Positions 33,050-41,081 are shown, counted from the first letter of the stretch. The stretch: DNA of 45,239 nucleotides from CAYJUM01 sp964478915 (GCA_964478915.1 CAYZKG010000003.1:1-45239), one strand, 5' to 3'. Numbers and translations are program-made. The notes: a model not told the origin generated them from the sequence alone.

Positions 33050-34390
33050 ATGACGAACATGATGCGAGACGGGATTCGGGCGCTGCCCGTGGTGGGTGTG
33101 CTGGGCATCCTGATGGCATGGGCAGGGGAAGCCTGGGCTCAGGAAGCCGTCTCGATGTCGGTTCAGCCGAAGATCGATACGGGGGACACCGCGTGGGTGT
33201 TGGCGTCCTCAGCCATCGTCCTGGCCATGGCGACCCCCGGGCTTGCGCTGTTCTACGGCGGCCTGGTGCGGAGCAAGAATGTCCTCGGGACGATCATGCA
33301 GAGCTTCATCATTCTGTGCCTGGTCAGCCTGATCTGGGTGCTCTGGGGATACAGCCTGGCGTTCGGGCCGGACAAGGGCGGCGTGATCGGAGGATTGGAC
33401 TGGGCCGGCTTGAGCGGCGTGGGGACGGACCCGCATCCGGTATACGGCCCGACTATTCCGCATCAGGCGTTCATGATATTTCAGCTCATGTTTGCGGCCA
33501 TCACGCCGGCCCTCATCACCGGCGCATTTGCGGAGCGCATCCGGTTCAGCGCCGTGCTGCTCTTCGCGGGACTGTGGTCCACGCTGGTGTACTGTCCGCT
33601 GGCTCATTGGATCTGGGGAGGCGGCTGGTTGGAGAAACTGGGCGCGCTGGATTTTGCCGGTGGGGCGGTCGTGCATATCAGTTCCGGGATCGGTGCGCTG
33701 GTCTGCGCGGTGGTGCTGGGCAGGCGCCGTGGCTATGGGACCGTCAACATGGCCCCGCATAATCTGCCCCTCACGCTCTTGGGCACAGGGCTTCTGTGGT
33801 TCGGGTGGTTCGGGTTCAACGCCGGCCGCGCGCTGCAGGCCAATGGGATCGCCATCGGGGCGATCGTGGCAACCCACACGTCGGCCGCCACTGCCGCCCT
33901 GGCGTGGATGGTGGTCGAGTGGCTCCATCGCGGGAAGCCCACCGTCTTGGGCGTGGCGACGGGAGCCGTGGTGGGCCTCTCCACGATCACGCCGGCCGCC
34001 GGATACGTCGGGGCTCAATCAGCCATCCTGATCGGGTCGGCCGCCGCGATCCTGTGCTATCTCGCCATTGTCTGGAAAGCGAGGATCGGCTATGATGATT
34101 CGCTCGATGTCCTCGGCATTCACGGCGTCGGGGGGATCACGGGTATTCTAGCCACCGGGCTCTTCGCCTCCACCGCGATCAACCCCCATGGCGCCAACGG
34201 TCTCTTGTTCGGGAATCCCTCGCAATTCGGCATCCAAGGATTGATGGTCCTCGCCGTGGTGCTGTTTACCTTCGTCGGAACTTACGTCATCCTCAAGTTC
34301 GTGGATGCGGCGGTGGGCCTGAGAGTATCTGCCGACGAGGAGGCCATCGGCTTGGACCTCAGCCAACACAACGAGCGGGCATACTCATAA
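33050..34390 (+). CDS. amt: Ammonium transporter Amt
   Basis: Trimeric ammonium channel of the inner membrane. The 446-residue product has a cleavable signal peptide (residues 1-30, ending GEAWA), eleven membrane segments, and the family motifs FYGGLVRSKNVLGTIMQSF, ITGAFAERIRFS, LDFAGGAVVHISSG and GYDDSLDVLGIHGVGGI. Both pore histidines are present (LAHWIWGGG and GIHGVGG). ATG 33050 follows AGGAGGACATC. Directly followed by glnK, the standard amtB-glnK partnership. Confidence 0.96.
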   Translation: MTNMMRDGIRALPVVGVLGILMAWAGEAWAQEAVSMSVQPKIDTGDTAWVLASSAIVLAMATPGLALFYGGLVRSKNVLGTIMQSFIILCLVSLIWVLWGYSLAFGPDKGGVIGGLDWAGLSGVGTDPHPVYGPTIPHQAFMIFQLMFAAITPALITGAFAERIRFSAVLLFAGLWSTLVYCPLAHWIWGGGWLEKLGALDFAGGAVVHISSGIGALVCAVVLGRRRGYGTVNMAPHNLPLTLLGTGLLWFGWFGFNAGRALQANGIAIGAIVATHTSAATAALAWMVVEWLHRGKPTVLGVATGAVVGLSTITPAAGYVGAQSAILIGSAAAILCYLAIVWKARIGYDDSLDVLGIHGVGGITGILATGLFASTAINPHGANGLLFGNPSQFGIQGLMVLAVVLFTFVGTYVILKFVDAAVGLRVSADEEAIGLDLSQHNERAYS

Positions 34391-34415
34391 ACGATGTGAG
34401 GCAAGGGGAGCGGAT

Positions 34416-34754
34416 ATGAAGCTGATCGAAGCGGTCATCAAGCCGTTCAAACTCGATGAGGTGAAGGACGCCCTGATCGAGATCGGTGTTCAAGGCATGA
34501 CGGTGACGGAAGTCAAAGGGTTCGGCCGTCAGAAGGGGCACAAGGAGACATACCGTGGCACGGAGTACAACATCGAGTTTGTCCCGAAGGTCAAGATCGA
34601 GGTCGCGGTGCAGGACAGCCAGGTTCAGCGGGTGATCGAGACGATCACGAGAAGCGCGAAAACCGGCAGCATCGGGGACGGTAAGATTTTTGTCCGCGAC
34701 CTCAGCGCCGCAATTCGCATCCGCACCGGGGAGACAGGGGAAAGCGCACTGTGA
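34416..34754 (+). CDS. glnK: Nitrogen regulatory PII protein
   Basis: Trimeric 2-oxoglutarate/ATP/ADP sensor that controls Amt and glutamine synthetase regulation. The 112-residue product has MKLIEAVIKPFKLDEVKDAL, the T-loop GHKETYRGTEY with uridylylation site Tyr51, and the C-terminal TGSIGDGKIFV signature. It lies between amt and glnD; whether it is called GlnK or GlnB is a matter of naming. The stop overlaps glnD (GTGA). Confidence 0.96.
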   Translation: MKLIEAVIKPFKLDEVKDALIEIGVQGMTVTEVKGFGRQKGHKETYRGTEYNIEFVPKVKIEVAVQDSQVQRVIETITRSAKTGSIGDGKIFVRDLSAAIRIRTGETGESAL

Positions 34755-37489
34755 GTTTCGTGCTGAACGGCGAGGGGGGTGCGGTGTTACCCAACGACCC
34801 GGAGACGGGAGTCGCTGCCGCCACGCTCGCGCAACATCGAAAGACCCTAGGACAACGGCTGTTGAACGGGGCTTCCGGCGCCGAAACGGTCACCGCCCGG
34901 ACGGAGCTGGTTGACCGGCTGATTTTGGACCGGTACCGCAGCGCTGTGCGGCGGGTCAGCGGGGAGAACTGCGGGACCGGGGCGGAGCAGTGTTGCCTGG
35001 TCGCGCTGGGCGGCTATGGGCGGCGGGAGCTGGCGCCCTATTCCGATATCGACGTGATGTTCCTCTACCCCTCGGAGTCCGAGGCCGCCGCGCAGGCGCT
35101 GTCGCGCGATGTCCTGCATCACTTGTGGGACTTGGGCTTTCAAGTCGGCCATAGCGTCCGGACCATATCGGATTGTATCCGGCTGGCTGCCGACGATCTG
35201 ACCGTCCGGACTTCCATGTTGGAGTCACGATTCCTGGCCGGGAACTCCCGGCTCTTCCAGGAATTCCGCCACCGGTATTTCAGTCGGGTGGTGGCGCGAG
35301 GGACCGACCGGTTCATCGGGCAGAAGATGGGGGGGCGCCGGCGGGAGGACGAGAAGTTCGGGGAGACCATCTACCTGCTGGAACCCAACGTCAAGAAGAG
35401 CAAAGGCGGCCTGCGGGACCTGCATGTCTTGCAGTGGGCGGGGATGGCCCGGCATCAGGCGGCCACCCTTCAGGAACTCGCCGACCGGGGGGTTCTGTCC
35501 CGTCAGGATCTTCAGGCGCTGCTGGATGCTCGCGAGTTTTTATGGCGGGTGCGCGCGCTCCTGCACGTTCATGCCGGCATGGCTCAGGAGATCCTGTCCT
35601 TCGACGAGCAGGTCTGGCTGGCGGAGCGTTTCGGATTCCAGGATCAACCCCATCTGCTCGCGGTGGAGCAGTTCATGCAGCAGTATTACCGGCATACCAT
35701 GGAGCTCCATGAGCGGTGTGTCCGCTTTGTGGACCGGTGCCGGAGCGTTCCCGTGTTCAGGCGGCTCGGCCGCCTGTGGCCGGCCCGGCGAATCGACGGG
35801 CATTTTGTCGTGACGGGCTCGCGGCTGACCGTCCCGCCGGAACACCGGACCCGTGTGCTCGACAACCCCGACTTGCTGCTCCGGCTGTTTGATCTGTCCC
35901 AGAGCAAGGCCCTGCCGATCGAGACCGAGCTGTTGGACGAGATCCACCGGCATGTGGACGGCATGTCCAACGGGGCTTTCCGGACGCCTCTGGCCGGGAG
36001 GATTTTCCGCAAGCTCCTGTCCGGGCCCGGTTCGGTCGCCGGCACGCTGGAGGCCATGCACCGGGCGCACGTGCTGGAGAAGTTGATCCCGGTCTTTGCG
36101 ACGGTCCGCGGCCTGATGCAGTTCAATCAGTACCACAAATACACCGTGGACGAGCACAGCCTGTTGGCGGTGGCCAAGGCCGAGGCGCTGTCGGGAGATC
36201 ACGGCATTCTCGGCGAAGTCTACCGGGAGATCGGCCGCAAGGACATCTTGCATCTGGCGGTCTTGTTGCACGATCTGGGGAAAGGCCGCGAAGAGGACCA
36301 CAGCGAGGTCGGCAAGGCCATCGCGGAAGAGACTGCCGTGGGCCTGGCGTTCGATGAGCAGGAGACCAGGACGCTGGTGTTTCTGGTGCATCAGCATCTC
36401 CTTATGGCGCACACGGCGTTTCGACGGGACCCGTACGATGAAAAAGTGGTGCTGACCTTTGCGCGGGCGGTCGCCACTCCCGAGGTGCTCCGGAAAATGC
36501 TGGTGCTGACCGCCGCCGATATCGCCGCGGTCGGCCCCGGGATGCTGACCAAGTGGAAGGAGTCCTTGCTGATCGAGCTCTACCTGCGAGCGCTGCCGGA
36601 GCTGTCGGGCGAAGGGGAGACGATGTTCGGTGCCGAGCGCTTGAATCGCGTTGCGAAAGAGATCGCCCGCGAAGCCGCGCGGCAGGCGCGCAGGGCGAAG
36701 GCGGACGAGTCGGGGTTCCGGGTGGACTGGATTCGAGAGCAGCTCGACCAGTTTCCTCTCCGGTATGTGTACGGTACGAGCCCCGCCAGGATCGCATCGC
36801 ACCTGGCGGCGATCAGGCGGCTCCAGCGGGGCGAGGTGCTGGTGCAGGACGAGTTCAACGAGACGCTGGGCACGTGTGAATACACGGTGGTCACGTTCAA
36901 TGATCTGATTCCGGGCATCTTCTCCAAGATCGCCGGGGTGATGGCGTCTCAAGGCCTGCAGATCCTGGATGCCCAGATCATCACCAGACACGACGGCGTC
37001 GTCGTCGACACCTTTCAGGTCGTGGACCAGGATCATGCCGGCATGCCGCCGGCAGACCGCCGGGACAGCATCGCGCGGACCATCATCCGTGTCTTGAAAG
37101 GGGAGGAAGCCGTCGAACACCTGGTCAGCCGGACCAGCCGACTGCCCTCAGGGCCCCGGGTGCTCACCGGGCGGCAGCCCACCGAGGTCCAAGCGGACAA
37201 CGAGACCTCGGACCGATACACGATCATCGACGTGTTCGCCGATGATCGGCTGGGATTACTGTACGTGATCACCCGAGCGATCTTCGATCTCGGTCTCTCG
37301 GTTCACGCCGCCCGCATCTCGACCCGGCTCGATCAGGTGGTGGACGTGTTCTACGTCACGGACGTCTCGGGTGAAAAAGTGGAGAGCGCGGGTCGCCTGG
37401 AGACGATTCGCGCGATCATCAAGGAGGAAATTGACCGGTTTCTGGAGAAGCCGGTCGGTGAACGGCAGGGTGTGTCATCCATCTCATGA
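34751..37489 (+). CDS. glnD: PII uridylyltransferase/uridylyl-removing enzyme
   Basis: Glutamine sensor that adds or removes UMP on PII. The 912-residue product has the nucleotidyltransferase domain with GGYGRRELAPYSDIDVMFLY (about residues 92-111), a linker, the HD hydrolase domain with YTVDEHSLLAVAKAEAL and LLHDLGKGREEDHSEVG (about 510-530), and two C-terminal ACT domains (about 705-785 and 825-895). GTG start at 34751 inside glnK. The coupling glnK-glnD-glnA keeps the whole PII cascade together. Confidence 0.96.
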   Translation: MSFVLNGEGGAVLPNDPETGVAAATLAQHRKTLGQRLLNGASGAETVTARTELVDRLILDRYRSAVRRVSGENCGTGAEQCCLVALGGYGRRELAPYSDIDVMFLYPSESEAAAQALSRDVLHHLWDLGFQVGHSVRTISDCIRLAADDLTVRTSMLESRFLAGNSRLFQEFRHRYFSRVVARGTDRFIGQKMGGRRREDEKFGETIYLLEPNVKKSKGGLRDLHVLQWAGMARHQAATLQELADRGVLSRQDLQALLDAREFLWRVRALLHVHAGMAQEILSFDEQVWLAERFGFQDQPHLLAVEQFMQQYYRHTMELHERCVRFVDRCRSVPVFRRLGRLWPARRIDGHFVVTGSRLTVPPEHRTRVLDNPDLLLRLFDLSQSKALPIETELLDEIHRHVDGMSNGAFRTPLAGRIFRKLLSGPGSVAGTLEAMHRAHVLEKLIPVFATVRGLMQFNQYHKYTVDEHSLLAVAKAEALSGDHGILGEVYREIGRKDILHLAVLLHDLGKGREEDHSEVGKAIAEETAVGLAFDEQETRTLVFLVHQHLLMAHTAFRRDPYDEKVVLTFARAVATPEVLRKMLVLTAADIAAVGPGMLTKWKESLLIELYLRALPELSGEGETMFGAERLNRVAKEIAREAARQARRAKADESGFRVDWIREQLDQFPLRYVYGTSPARIASHLAAIRRLQRGEVLVQDEFNETLGTCEYTVVTFNDLIPGIFSKIAGVMASQGLQILDAQIITRHDGVVVDTFQVVDQDHAGMPPADRRDSIARTIIRVLKGEEAVEHLVSRTSRLPSGPRVLTGRQPTEVQADNETSDRYTIIDVFADDRLGLLYVITRAIFDLGLSVHAARISTRLDQVVDVFYVTDVSGEKVESAGRLETIRAIIKEEIDRFLEKPVGERQGVSSIS

Positions 37490-37522
37490 TTTTACTCGGA
37501 GAGGTATGAAAGGAGGTTCGGA

Positions 37523-38932
37523 ATGACTCCGCGCGAAGTACTGGAGTTTGCCAAGAAGCACAAGGTAGAGGTGGTCGATGTCAAGTTTGTGGATCTCCTG
37601 GGGACGTGGCAGCACTTCTCGACTCCGATCGAGGAGCTGAACGAGGCAACCTTCAAAGACGGCCTGGGCTTTGACGGCTCGTCCATCCGCGGGTGGAAGG
37701 CCATTCACAACAGCGACATGCTGACGGTGCCGGACCCGGACAGCGCCTGTCTCGATCCGTTTACGGCGGTCCCGACCCTGAGCCTGATCTGCAACGTCGT
37801 GGATCCCATTACGCGGGAGAACTACGATCGGGATCCACGGAACATCGCTCTGAAGGCGGAGCGGTATCTCAAAAGCACCCGGATCGGGGACATTTCCTAC
37901 TGGGGTCCCGAGGCCGAATTCTTCATTTTCGATCAGGCCCGCTACGACCAGGACAGCCACAGCGGCTATTACTTCATCGACTCCGAGGAAGGGATCTGGA
38001 ATGCCGGGAAGGACGGCGCGAACCTGGGCTCCAAGCCGCGGCACAAAGAAGGCTACTTCCCGGTGGCGCCGACCGACACCCAGCAGGACATCCGCAGCGA
38101 GATGATTCTGGAGATGCAGAAGGTCGGGATACCGGTCGAGAAGCAACACCATGAGGTGGCGACCGCCGGCCAGGCCGAGATCGATTTACGCTTCGACTCC
38201 CTGGTGAAGATGGCGGACAAAATGATGATGTACAAGTATATCGTCAAGAACGTGGCGCGTCGGCACCAGAAATGCGTCACGTTCATGCCGAAACCGATCT
38301 TCGGCGATAACGGCTCGGGCATGCACACCCATCAGAGCATCTGGAAAGAGGGCAAGCCGCTGTTTGCCGGAAAAGAGTATGCGGGCGTGTCCCAGCTCTG
38401 TCTCTACTACATCGGCGGCATCTTGAAGCACGCTCTGGCTCTGGCGGCGTTGACCAATCCGACGACCAATTCCTACAAGCGGCTCACCCCGGGATTCGAG
38501 GCGCCGGTGCTGCTCGCCTATTCCAGCCGCAACCGGTCAGCCGGGATTCGCATTCCGATGTACTCGCCCAGCCCCAAGGCAAAGCGCATCGAGGTACGGT
38601 TCCCTGATCCGGCCTGCAACCCGTATCTGGCCTTTTCGGCCATGTTGATGGCGGGACTCGACGGGATCGAGAACAAGATCGATCCCGGAGAGCCGATGGA
38701 CAAAGACCTGTACGATCTGGAACCGCGAGAGGCCGCCAGAATCCCGACGATGCCGGGCAGCCTGGATGAGGCCGTCCGCAACCTGGAAAAGGATCACCAG
38801 TTCCTCCTCAAGGGAGGCGTGTTCAGTGAGGATCTGATCGAGACCTGGCTTTCGTACAAGCGCGGTCGGGAGATAGATCAACTCCGTCTCCGCCCGCATC
38901 CCTACGAGTTCTTCATGTACTTCGACGTGTAG
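37523..38932 (+). CDS. glnA: Glutamine synthetase, type I
   Basis: ATP-dependent synthesis of glutamine from glutamate and ammonium. The 469-residue product has GLGFDGSSIRGW, the catalytic PEAEFFIFD, HHEVATAGQAEIDLRFD, the ATP-binding KPIFGDNGSGMHTHQS and NRSAGIRIP. Tyr397 lies in KDLYDLEP, the adenylylation site, so it is the adenylylatable form. ATG 37523 follows AAAGGAGGTTCGG. No sigma54 promoter is seen in the short gap after glnD, suggesting co-transcription. Confidence 0.98.
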   Translation: MTPREVLEFAKKHKVEVVDVKFVDLLGTWQHFSTPIEELNEATFKDGLGFDGSSIRGWKAIHNSDMLTVPDPDSACLDPFTAVPTLSLICNVVDPITRENYDRDPRNIALKAERYLKSTRIGDISYWGPEAEFFIFDQARYDQDSHSGYYFIDSEEGIWNAGKDGANLGSKPRHKEGYFPVAPTDTQQDIRSEMILEMQKVGIPVEKQHHEVATAGQAEIDLRFDSLVKMADKMMMYKYIVKNVARRHQKCVTFMPKPIFGDNGSGMHTHQSIWKEGKPLFAGKEYAGVSQLCLYYIGGILKHALALAALTNPTTNSYKRLTPGFEAPVLLAYSSRNRSAGIRIPMYSPSPKAKRIEVRFPDPACNPYLAFSAMLMAGLDGIENKIDPGEPMDKDLYDLEPREAARIPTMPGSLDEAVRNLEKDHQFLLKGGVFSEDLIETWLSYKRGREIDQLRLRPHPYEFFMYFDV

Positions 38933-38935
38933 GAA

Positions 38936-39024
38936 ACAGGCAATAGGCAATTGGCTATAGGCAAGAGGCAAGAGGGCTGCGAGGGGGTATTTCCCATGGC
39001 CCATTGCCGATAGCCCATAGCCCC
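38936..39024. repeat. Two-armed heptamer array, after glnA
   Basis: Left arm: ACAGGCA, ATAGGCA, ATTGGCT, ATAGGCA, AGAGGCA, AGAGGGC (38936-38977). Right arm: CCCATGG, CCCATTG, CCGATAG, CCCATAG (38993-39020). Seven-base register in both arms and mutual complementarity. The right arm shares words and order with the array at 2102-2129. Confidence 0.78.
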
Positions 39025-39055
39025 ATAAGCGTGTGGCCTGACAACGAGGTCAGGC

Positions 39056-39178
39056 GGGGTGCCCGTTGCGCGGGGTGCCTGTTGCCGGGGAACCCATTGC
39101 GCTTTCGGGGACCCGTTGCTCTTCCATTGCAACGGGTCTCCACTGGGTCGAATGCAACGGGTCAATGCAACGGGCCAA
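39056..39178. repeat. Cluster of ACCCATTGC-family half-sites, copy 3
   Basis: Four forward half-sites (CCCGTTGC, CCTGTTGC, CCCATTGC, CCCGTTGC) are followed by three reverse ones (GCAACGGG, spaced 13-22 bases). The central pair GACCCGTTGC (39110-39119) and GCAACGGGTC (39129-39138) is a perfect palindrome with a nine-base loop. It is related to the elements at 13644 and 20945. Confidence 0.6.
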
Positions 39179-39197
39179 ACTGGCAAAGGCGCCAGTT
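39178..39197 (+). promoter_or_regulatory. ANTAR-type hairpin, unit C
   Basis: AACTGGC (39178-39184), loop AAAGGC, GCCAGTT (39191-39197): seven pairs with a six-base loop carrying A1 and G4. It is very close in sequence to the second hairpin of unit B. No clear partner hairpin was found upstream. It overlaps the 5' arm of the long hairpin at 39184-39250. Confidence 0.55.
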
Positions 39198-39250
39198 GGC
39201 GGTCGTGGTCCTCGCCGGAGGGCCTTCCCAGGACCGCACTGGCGCCTTTG
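39184..39250 (+). terminator. Terminator-like hairpin C with poor U-run
   Basis: CAAAGGCGCCAGT (39184-39196) pairs perfectly with ACTGGCGCCTTTG (39238-39250); inside, GGTCCT and AGGACC give a further stem. Only TTTGCATT follows, so termination may be weak, or the element may work another way, such as by affecting the start region of the gene 28 bases downstream. Confidence 0.5.
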
Positions 39251-39277
39251 CATTGGCCCTGGGCCTGCGTGGCAAAG

Positions 39278-40465
39278 ATGAGCGTGGTGGATCTCACAGA
39301 AGACAGGGGCACCGAGGAATGCGCCGCTCTTGAAGCGATTGCCTCCGTCCTGACCGGCTCGGGGCCGCCGCAAGAACGCCTGGCCCATGCCCTGGCCTTG
39401 GTCCGGCAGCGGCTGCAGACGATTCGAGAGCGGGATGCCGGGGGAGAACCGCAACGGCCCTCTCCTGCCCTGGTGGGCGACAGCGAGGCGATGCAGTTGG
39501 TCTATGAGGCGATCCGACGGGTCAGTCACAGCTCGGCGACGGTGCTGTTGCGCGGGGAGAGCGGGACCGGCAAGGAGCTGGTGGCAAAGGCGATTCACAT
39601 GGAGGGGCCTCGAGCCAGGGGACCGTTTGTGCGGCTGCACTGTGCCGCGGTCACCGAGACGCTCCTGGAAAGCGAGTTGTTCGGACATGAGCGAGGCGCC
39701 TTCACCGGCGCCGTCGAGATGCGCAAAGGGCGATTCGAGCTGGCTGACGGTGGAACCTTGTTTTTAGACGAGGTTGGAGACATCCCCTTCACCATCCAGG
39801 TCAAGCTGCTTCGCGTGCTCCAGGAGAAATGTTTCGAGCGGGTTGGCGGCACCCGCATGCTTTCGGTGGATGTGCGGGTCATTGCCGCGACGCACCGGGA
39901 CCTCGAGGCCATGGTCCGGGCCGGAACCTTCCGCGAGGACCTCTATTACCGGCTGAATGTCGTTCCCATCACTCTCCCTCCCCTCCGCGACAGACAGAGC
40001 GACATCCAGCTCTTGATCGAGCATTTCCTGGCCCGATCCAACCGGGAGAACCGGCGTGGTGTCACGCTCAGCGCCGAGCTGCTGACGCTGATGGGGCGGT
40101 ATCACTGGCCAGGGAATGTCCGGGAGCTTCAAAATTGCGTCGAACGCTTGGTCGTCTTGGCCGAGCAGGAGCATGTGACCTTCACCGCTATCCCTCCGTC
40201 GCTGAGAGCGTATTTTTCCGATATGAAGCAGGTGACCGCCACGACGCGCTCCGAAGCGGGTCTGCTCGCGGGGCTGACCCTGCGACCAGAGCGCCTCGCG
40301 GACAGCCTGCAGGAGATCGAGCGCCGCCGCCTACTCGATGCACTGGAGCGGACAGGATGGGTCCAGGCCAAGGCCGCTCGCGCGCTCGGCCTGACTCCCC
40401 GGCAAGTGGCCTACAAAATGAGGAAATTCCATCTCGTACCGCCCTCGATGGGGCAACCCGCCTGA
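39278..40465 (+). CDS. Sigma54-dependent transcriptional activator (NifA/NtrC-like)
   Basis: AAA+ enhancer-binding protein that remodels sigma54 polymerase. The 395-residue product from ATG 39278 has a short N-terminal segment (about 70 residues) with no receiver or GAF domain, the AAA+ domain with Walker A GESGTGKE, the sigma54-contact motif GAFTGA in FGHERGAFTGA, Walker B GTLFLDEVG and WPGNVRELQN, and a C-terminal Fis-type helix-turn-helix (AARALGLTPRQVAYKMRKF). With no sensory domain, its activity may be set by its expression level, consistent with the hairpin unit in front of it. Targets may include the sigma54 promoter at 41066. Confidence 0.9.
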   Translation: MSVVDLTEDRGTEECAALEAIASVLTGSGPPQERLAHALALVRQRLQTIRERDAGGEPQRPSPALVGDSEAMQLVYEAIRRVSHSSATVLLRGESGTGKELVAKAIHMEGPRARGPFVRLHCAAVTETLLESELFGHERGAFTGAVEMRKGRFELADGGTLFLDEVGDIPFTIQVKLLRVLQEKCFERVGGTRMLSVDVRVIAATHRDLEAMVRAGTFREDLYYRLNVVPITLPPLRDRQSDIQLLIEHFLARSNRENRRGVTLSAELLTLMGRYHWPGNVRELQNCVERLVVLAEQEHVTFTAIPPSLRAYFSDMKQVTATTRSEAGLLAGLTLRPERLADSLQEIERRRLLDALERTGWVQAKAARALGLTPRQVAYKMRKFHLVPPSMGQPA

Positions 40466-40481
40466 GCCTCGACCCGGAACG

Positions 40482-40559
40482 TACACAGAGAGGCGTGACA
40501 ACCGCTGCCCGCGGTGTTAGCGAGGCACTCGCATCTTGCCCGAGACAATGGCGTCCTCG
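40482..40559 (+). promoter_or_regulatory. ANTAR-type target, unit D
   Basis: The better hairpin is CGAGAC (40541-40546), loop AATGGC, GTCCTCG (40553-40559) with one bulged C; the loop has A1 and G4. A weaker partner upstream is TACAC (40482-40486), loop AGAGAG, GCGTG (40493-40497) with one A-C mismatch. The 3' arm of the former is the 5' arm of terminator D. Confidence 0.5.
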
Positions 40560-40592
40560 GTCGCCGTGGGGCGAAGAGGACGCCTTTCTTTT
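40550..40592 (+). terminator. Intrinsic terminator D
   Basis: GGCGTCCTC (40550-40558) pairs with GAGGACGCC (40576-40584), with inner stem TCGCC/GGCGA around GTGG. TTTCTTTT follows. It lies between the activator and the exported cyanase-like gene, 22 bases before that start. Confidence 0.83.
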
Positions 40593-40614
40593 GTTCCCAG
40601 CCAGGAGGTGAGTC

Positions 40615-40922
40615 ATGAGGCGGATGACACCGAGGGTCATGTTGGTCTTGATGGGTATCCTGTGGTTGGTTGGCCCTGCCTGGGCGGAGATCGAAAGCAG
40701 CGTGGTGGACATGATCGCGCATCAGAGCTATCACAAGCGGAAGGCGACGCTGGAGATCGCGTATAAAGCGGCGGCGCCATCATGTCGGCGATTGACTTCG
40801 TGGTCCATGTCGAGGAAGCAAAGGGCAGCCGCGGCGAAAAGCGCATGCGCGTCATCTTCGACGGCAAGGCCCTGCCGTACTCCAACGACGAAGGCTGGTC
40901 CCCAGCGCCCGCCAGCCACTGA
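40615..40922 (+). pseudogene. Exported cyanase-C-terminus-like gene, frameshifted
   Basis: ATG 40615 follows CCAGGAGGTGAGTC, a strong binding site, and opens with a clear signal peptide (MLVLMGILWLVGPAWA, cleavage after about residue 24). The frame then reads ESSVVDMIAHQSYHKRKATL. Near 40768-40776, in a GCGGCGGCG run, the coding signal moves to another frame, which continues IMSAIDFVVHVEEAKGSRGE then RVIFDGKALPYSNDEGW to the stop at 40922. One missing base would restore a protein of about 102 residues. The second half resembles the C-terminal end of cyanase and of the ORF at 30821, including the MSAIDF motif, but lacks the Arg/Glu catalytic part. It may be a sequencing error or a true frameshift. 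Function unknown. Confidence 0.55.
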
Positions 40923-40979
40923 CTGTTTCCGGGGGAGGGAACGCAGCCTCTCGCCCCGTGCCCGCCATCCGCGCATTTT

Positions 40980-41025
40980 TGTCGCGCCCCCAACAATCTT
41001 GTAGGGTCCGTGCCTTCTACGGACC
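40980..41025 (+). promoter_or_regulatory. Candidate enhancer sites for a sigma54 activator
   Basis: TGT-N10-ACA (40980-40995) matches the NifA-type half-site spacing, and the dyad GGTCCGT-N7-ACGGACC (41005-41025) is a second candidate. They lie roughly 70-105 bases upstream of the expected start of the sigma54 promoter, a normal enhancer distance. The first pattern occurs by chance at a few percent in a region this size. Confidence 0.45.
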
Positions 41026-41065
41026 TGAAAACCTGATGAAATCGGCCCTTTAAGCGGTTGGAGCA

Positions 41066-41081
41066 TGGCACCTGTCTTGCT
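41066..41081 (+). promoter_or_regulatory. Sigma54 promoter for the second amt
   Basis: TGGCAC (41066-41071), five bases, TTGCT (41077-41081): an exact match to the -24/-12 consensus TGGCAC-N5-TTGCA/T. Transcription would start near 41092, upstream of the GGAG binding site at 41102-41105 and ATG 41113. rpoN and an activator gene lie in the same window. Confidence 0.82.

Larger units (their letters stand above)
38933..39277. other. Non-coding region glnA-activator (345 bases)
   Basis: Holds a two-armed heptamer array (38936-39024), a cluster of half-sites of the ACCCATTGC palindrome family (39056-39178), and a hairpin of ANTAR type (39178-39250). A frame open through it into the activator gene is not supported as coding, because it consists of these repeats. 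Confidence 0.7.

Noticed and set aside
39056..39178. CRISPR-like array
   Set aside because: Half-sites are short, change orientation, are unevenly spaced (13-22 bases) and have no unique spacers; no cas genes are present.
39254..39269. Sigma54-like TGGCCC-N5-CTGC before the activator gene
   Set aside because: Two or more mismatches, and the start of transcription would fall on the start codon.
39059..39277. 73-codon upstream extension of the sigma54 activator
   Set aside because: It is made of palindrome half-sites and the hairpin unit; no conserved protein sequence is visible.
30855..41025. Identical 14-mer GCCTTCTACGGACC near both cyanase-like ORFs (30855 and 41012)
   Set aside because: A few 14-base matches are expected by chance in 45 kb, the flanks do not match, and one copy is before and the other after its ORF.
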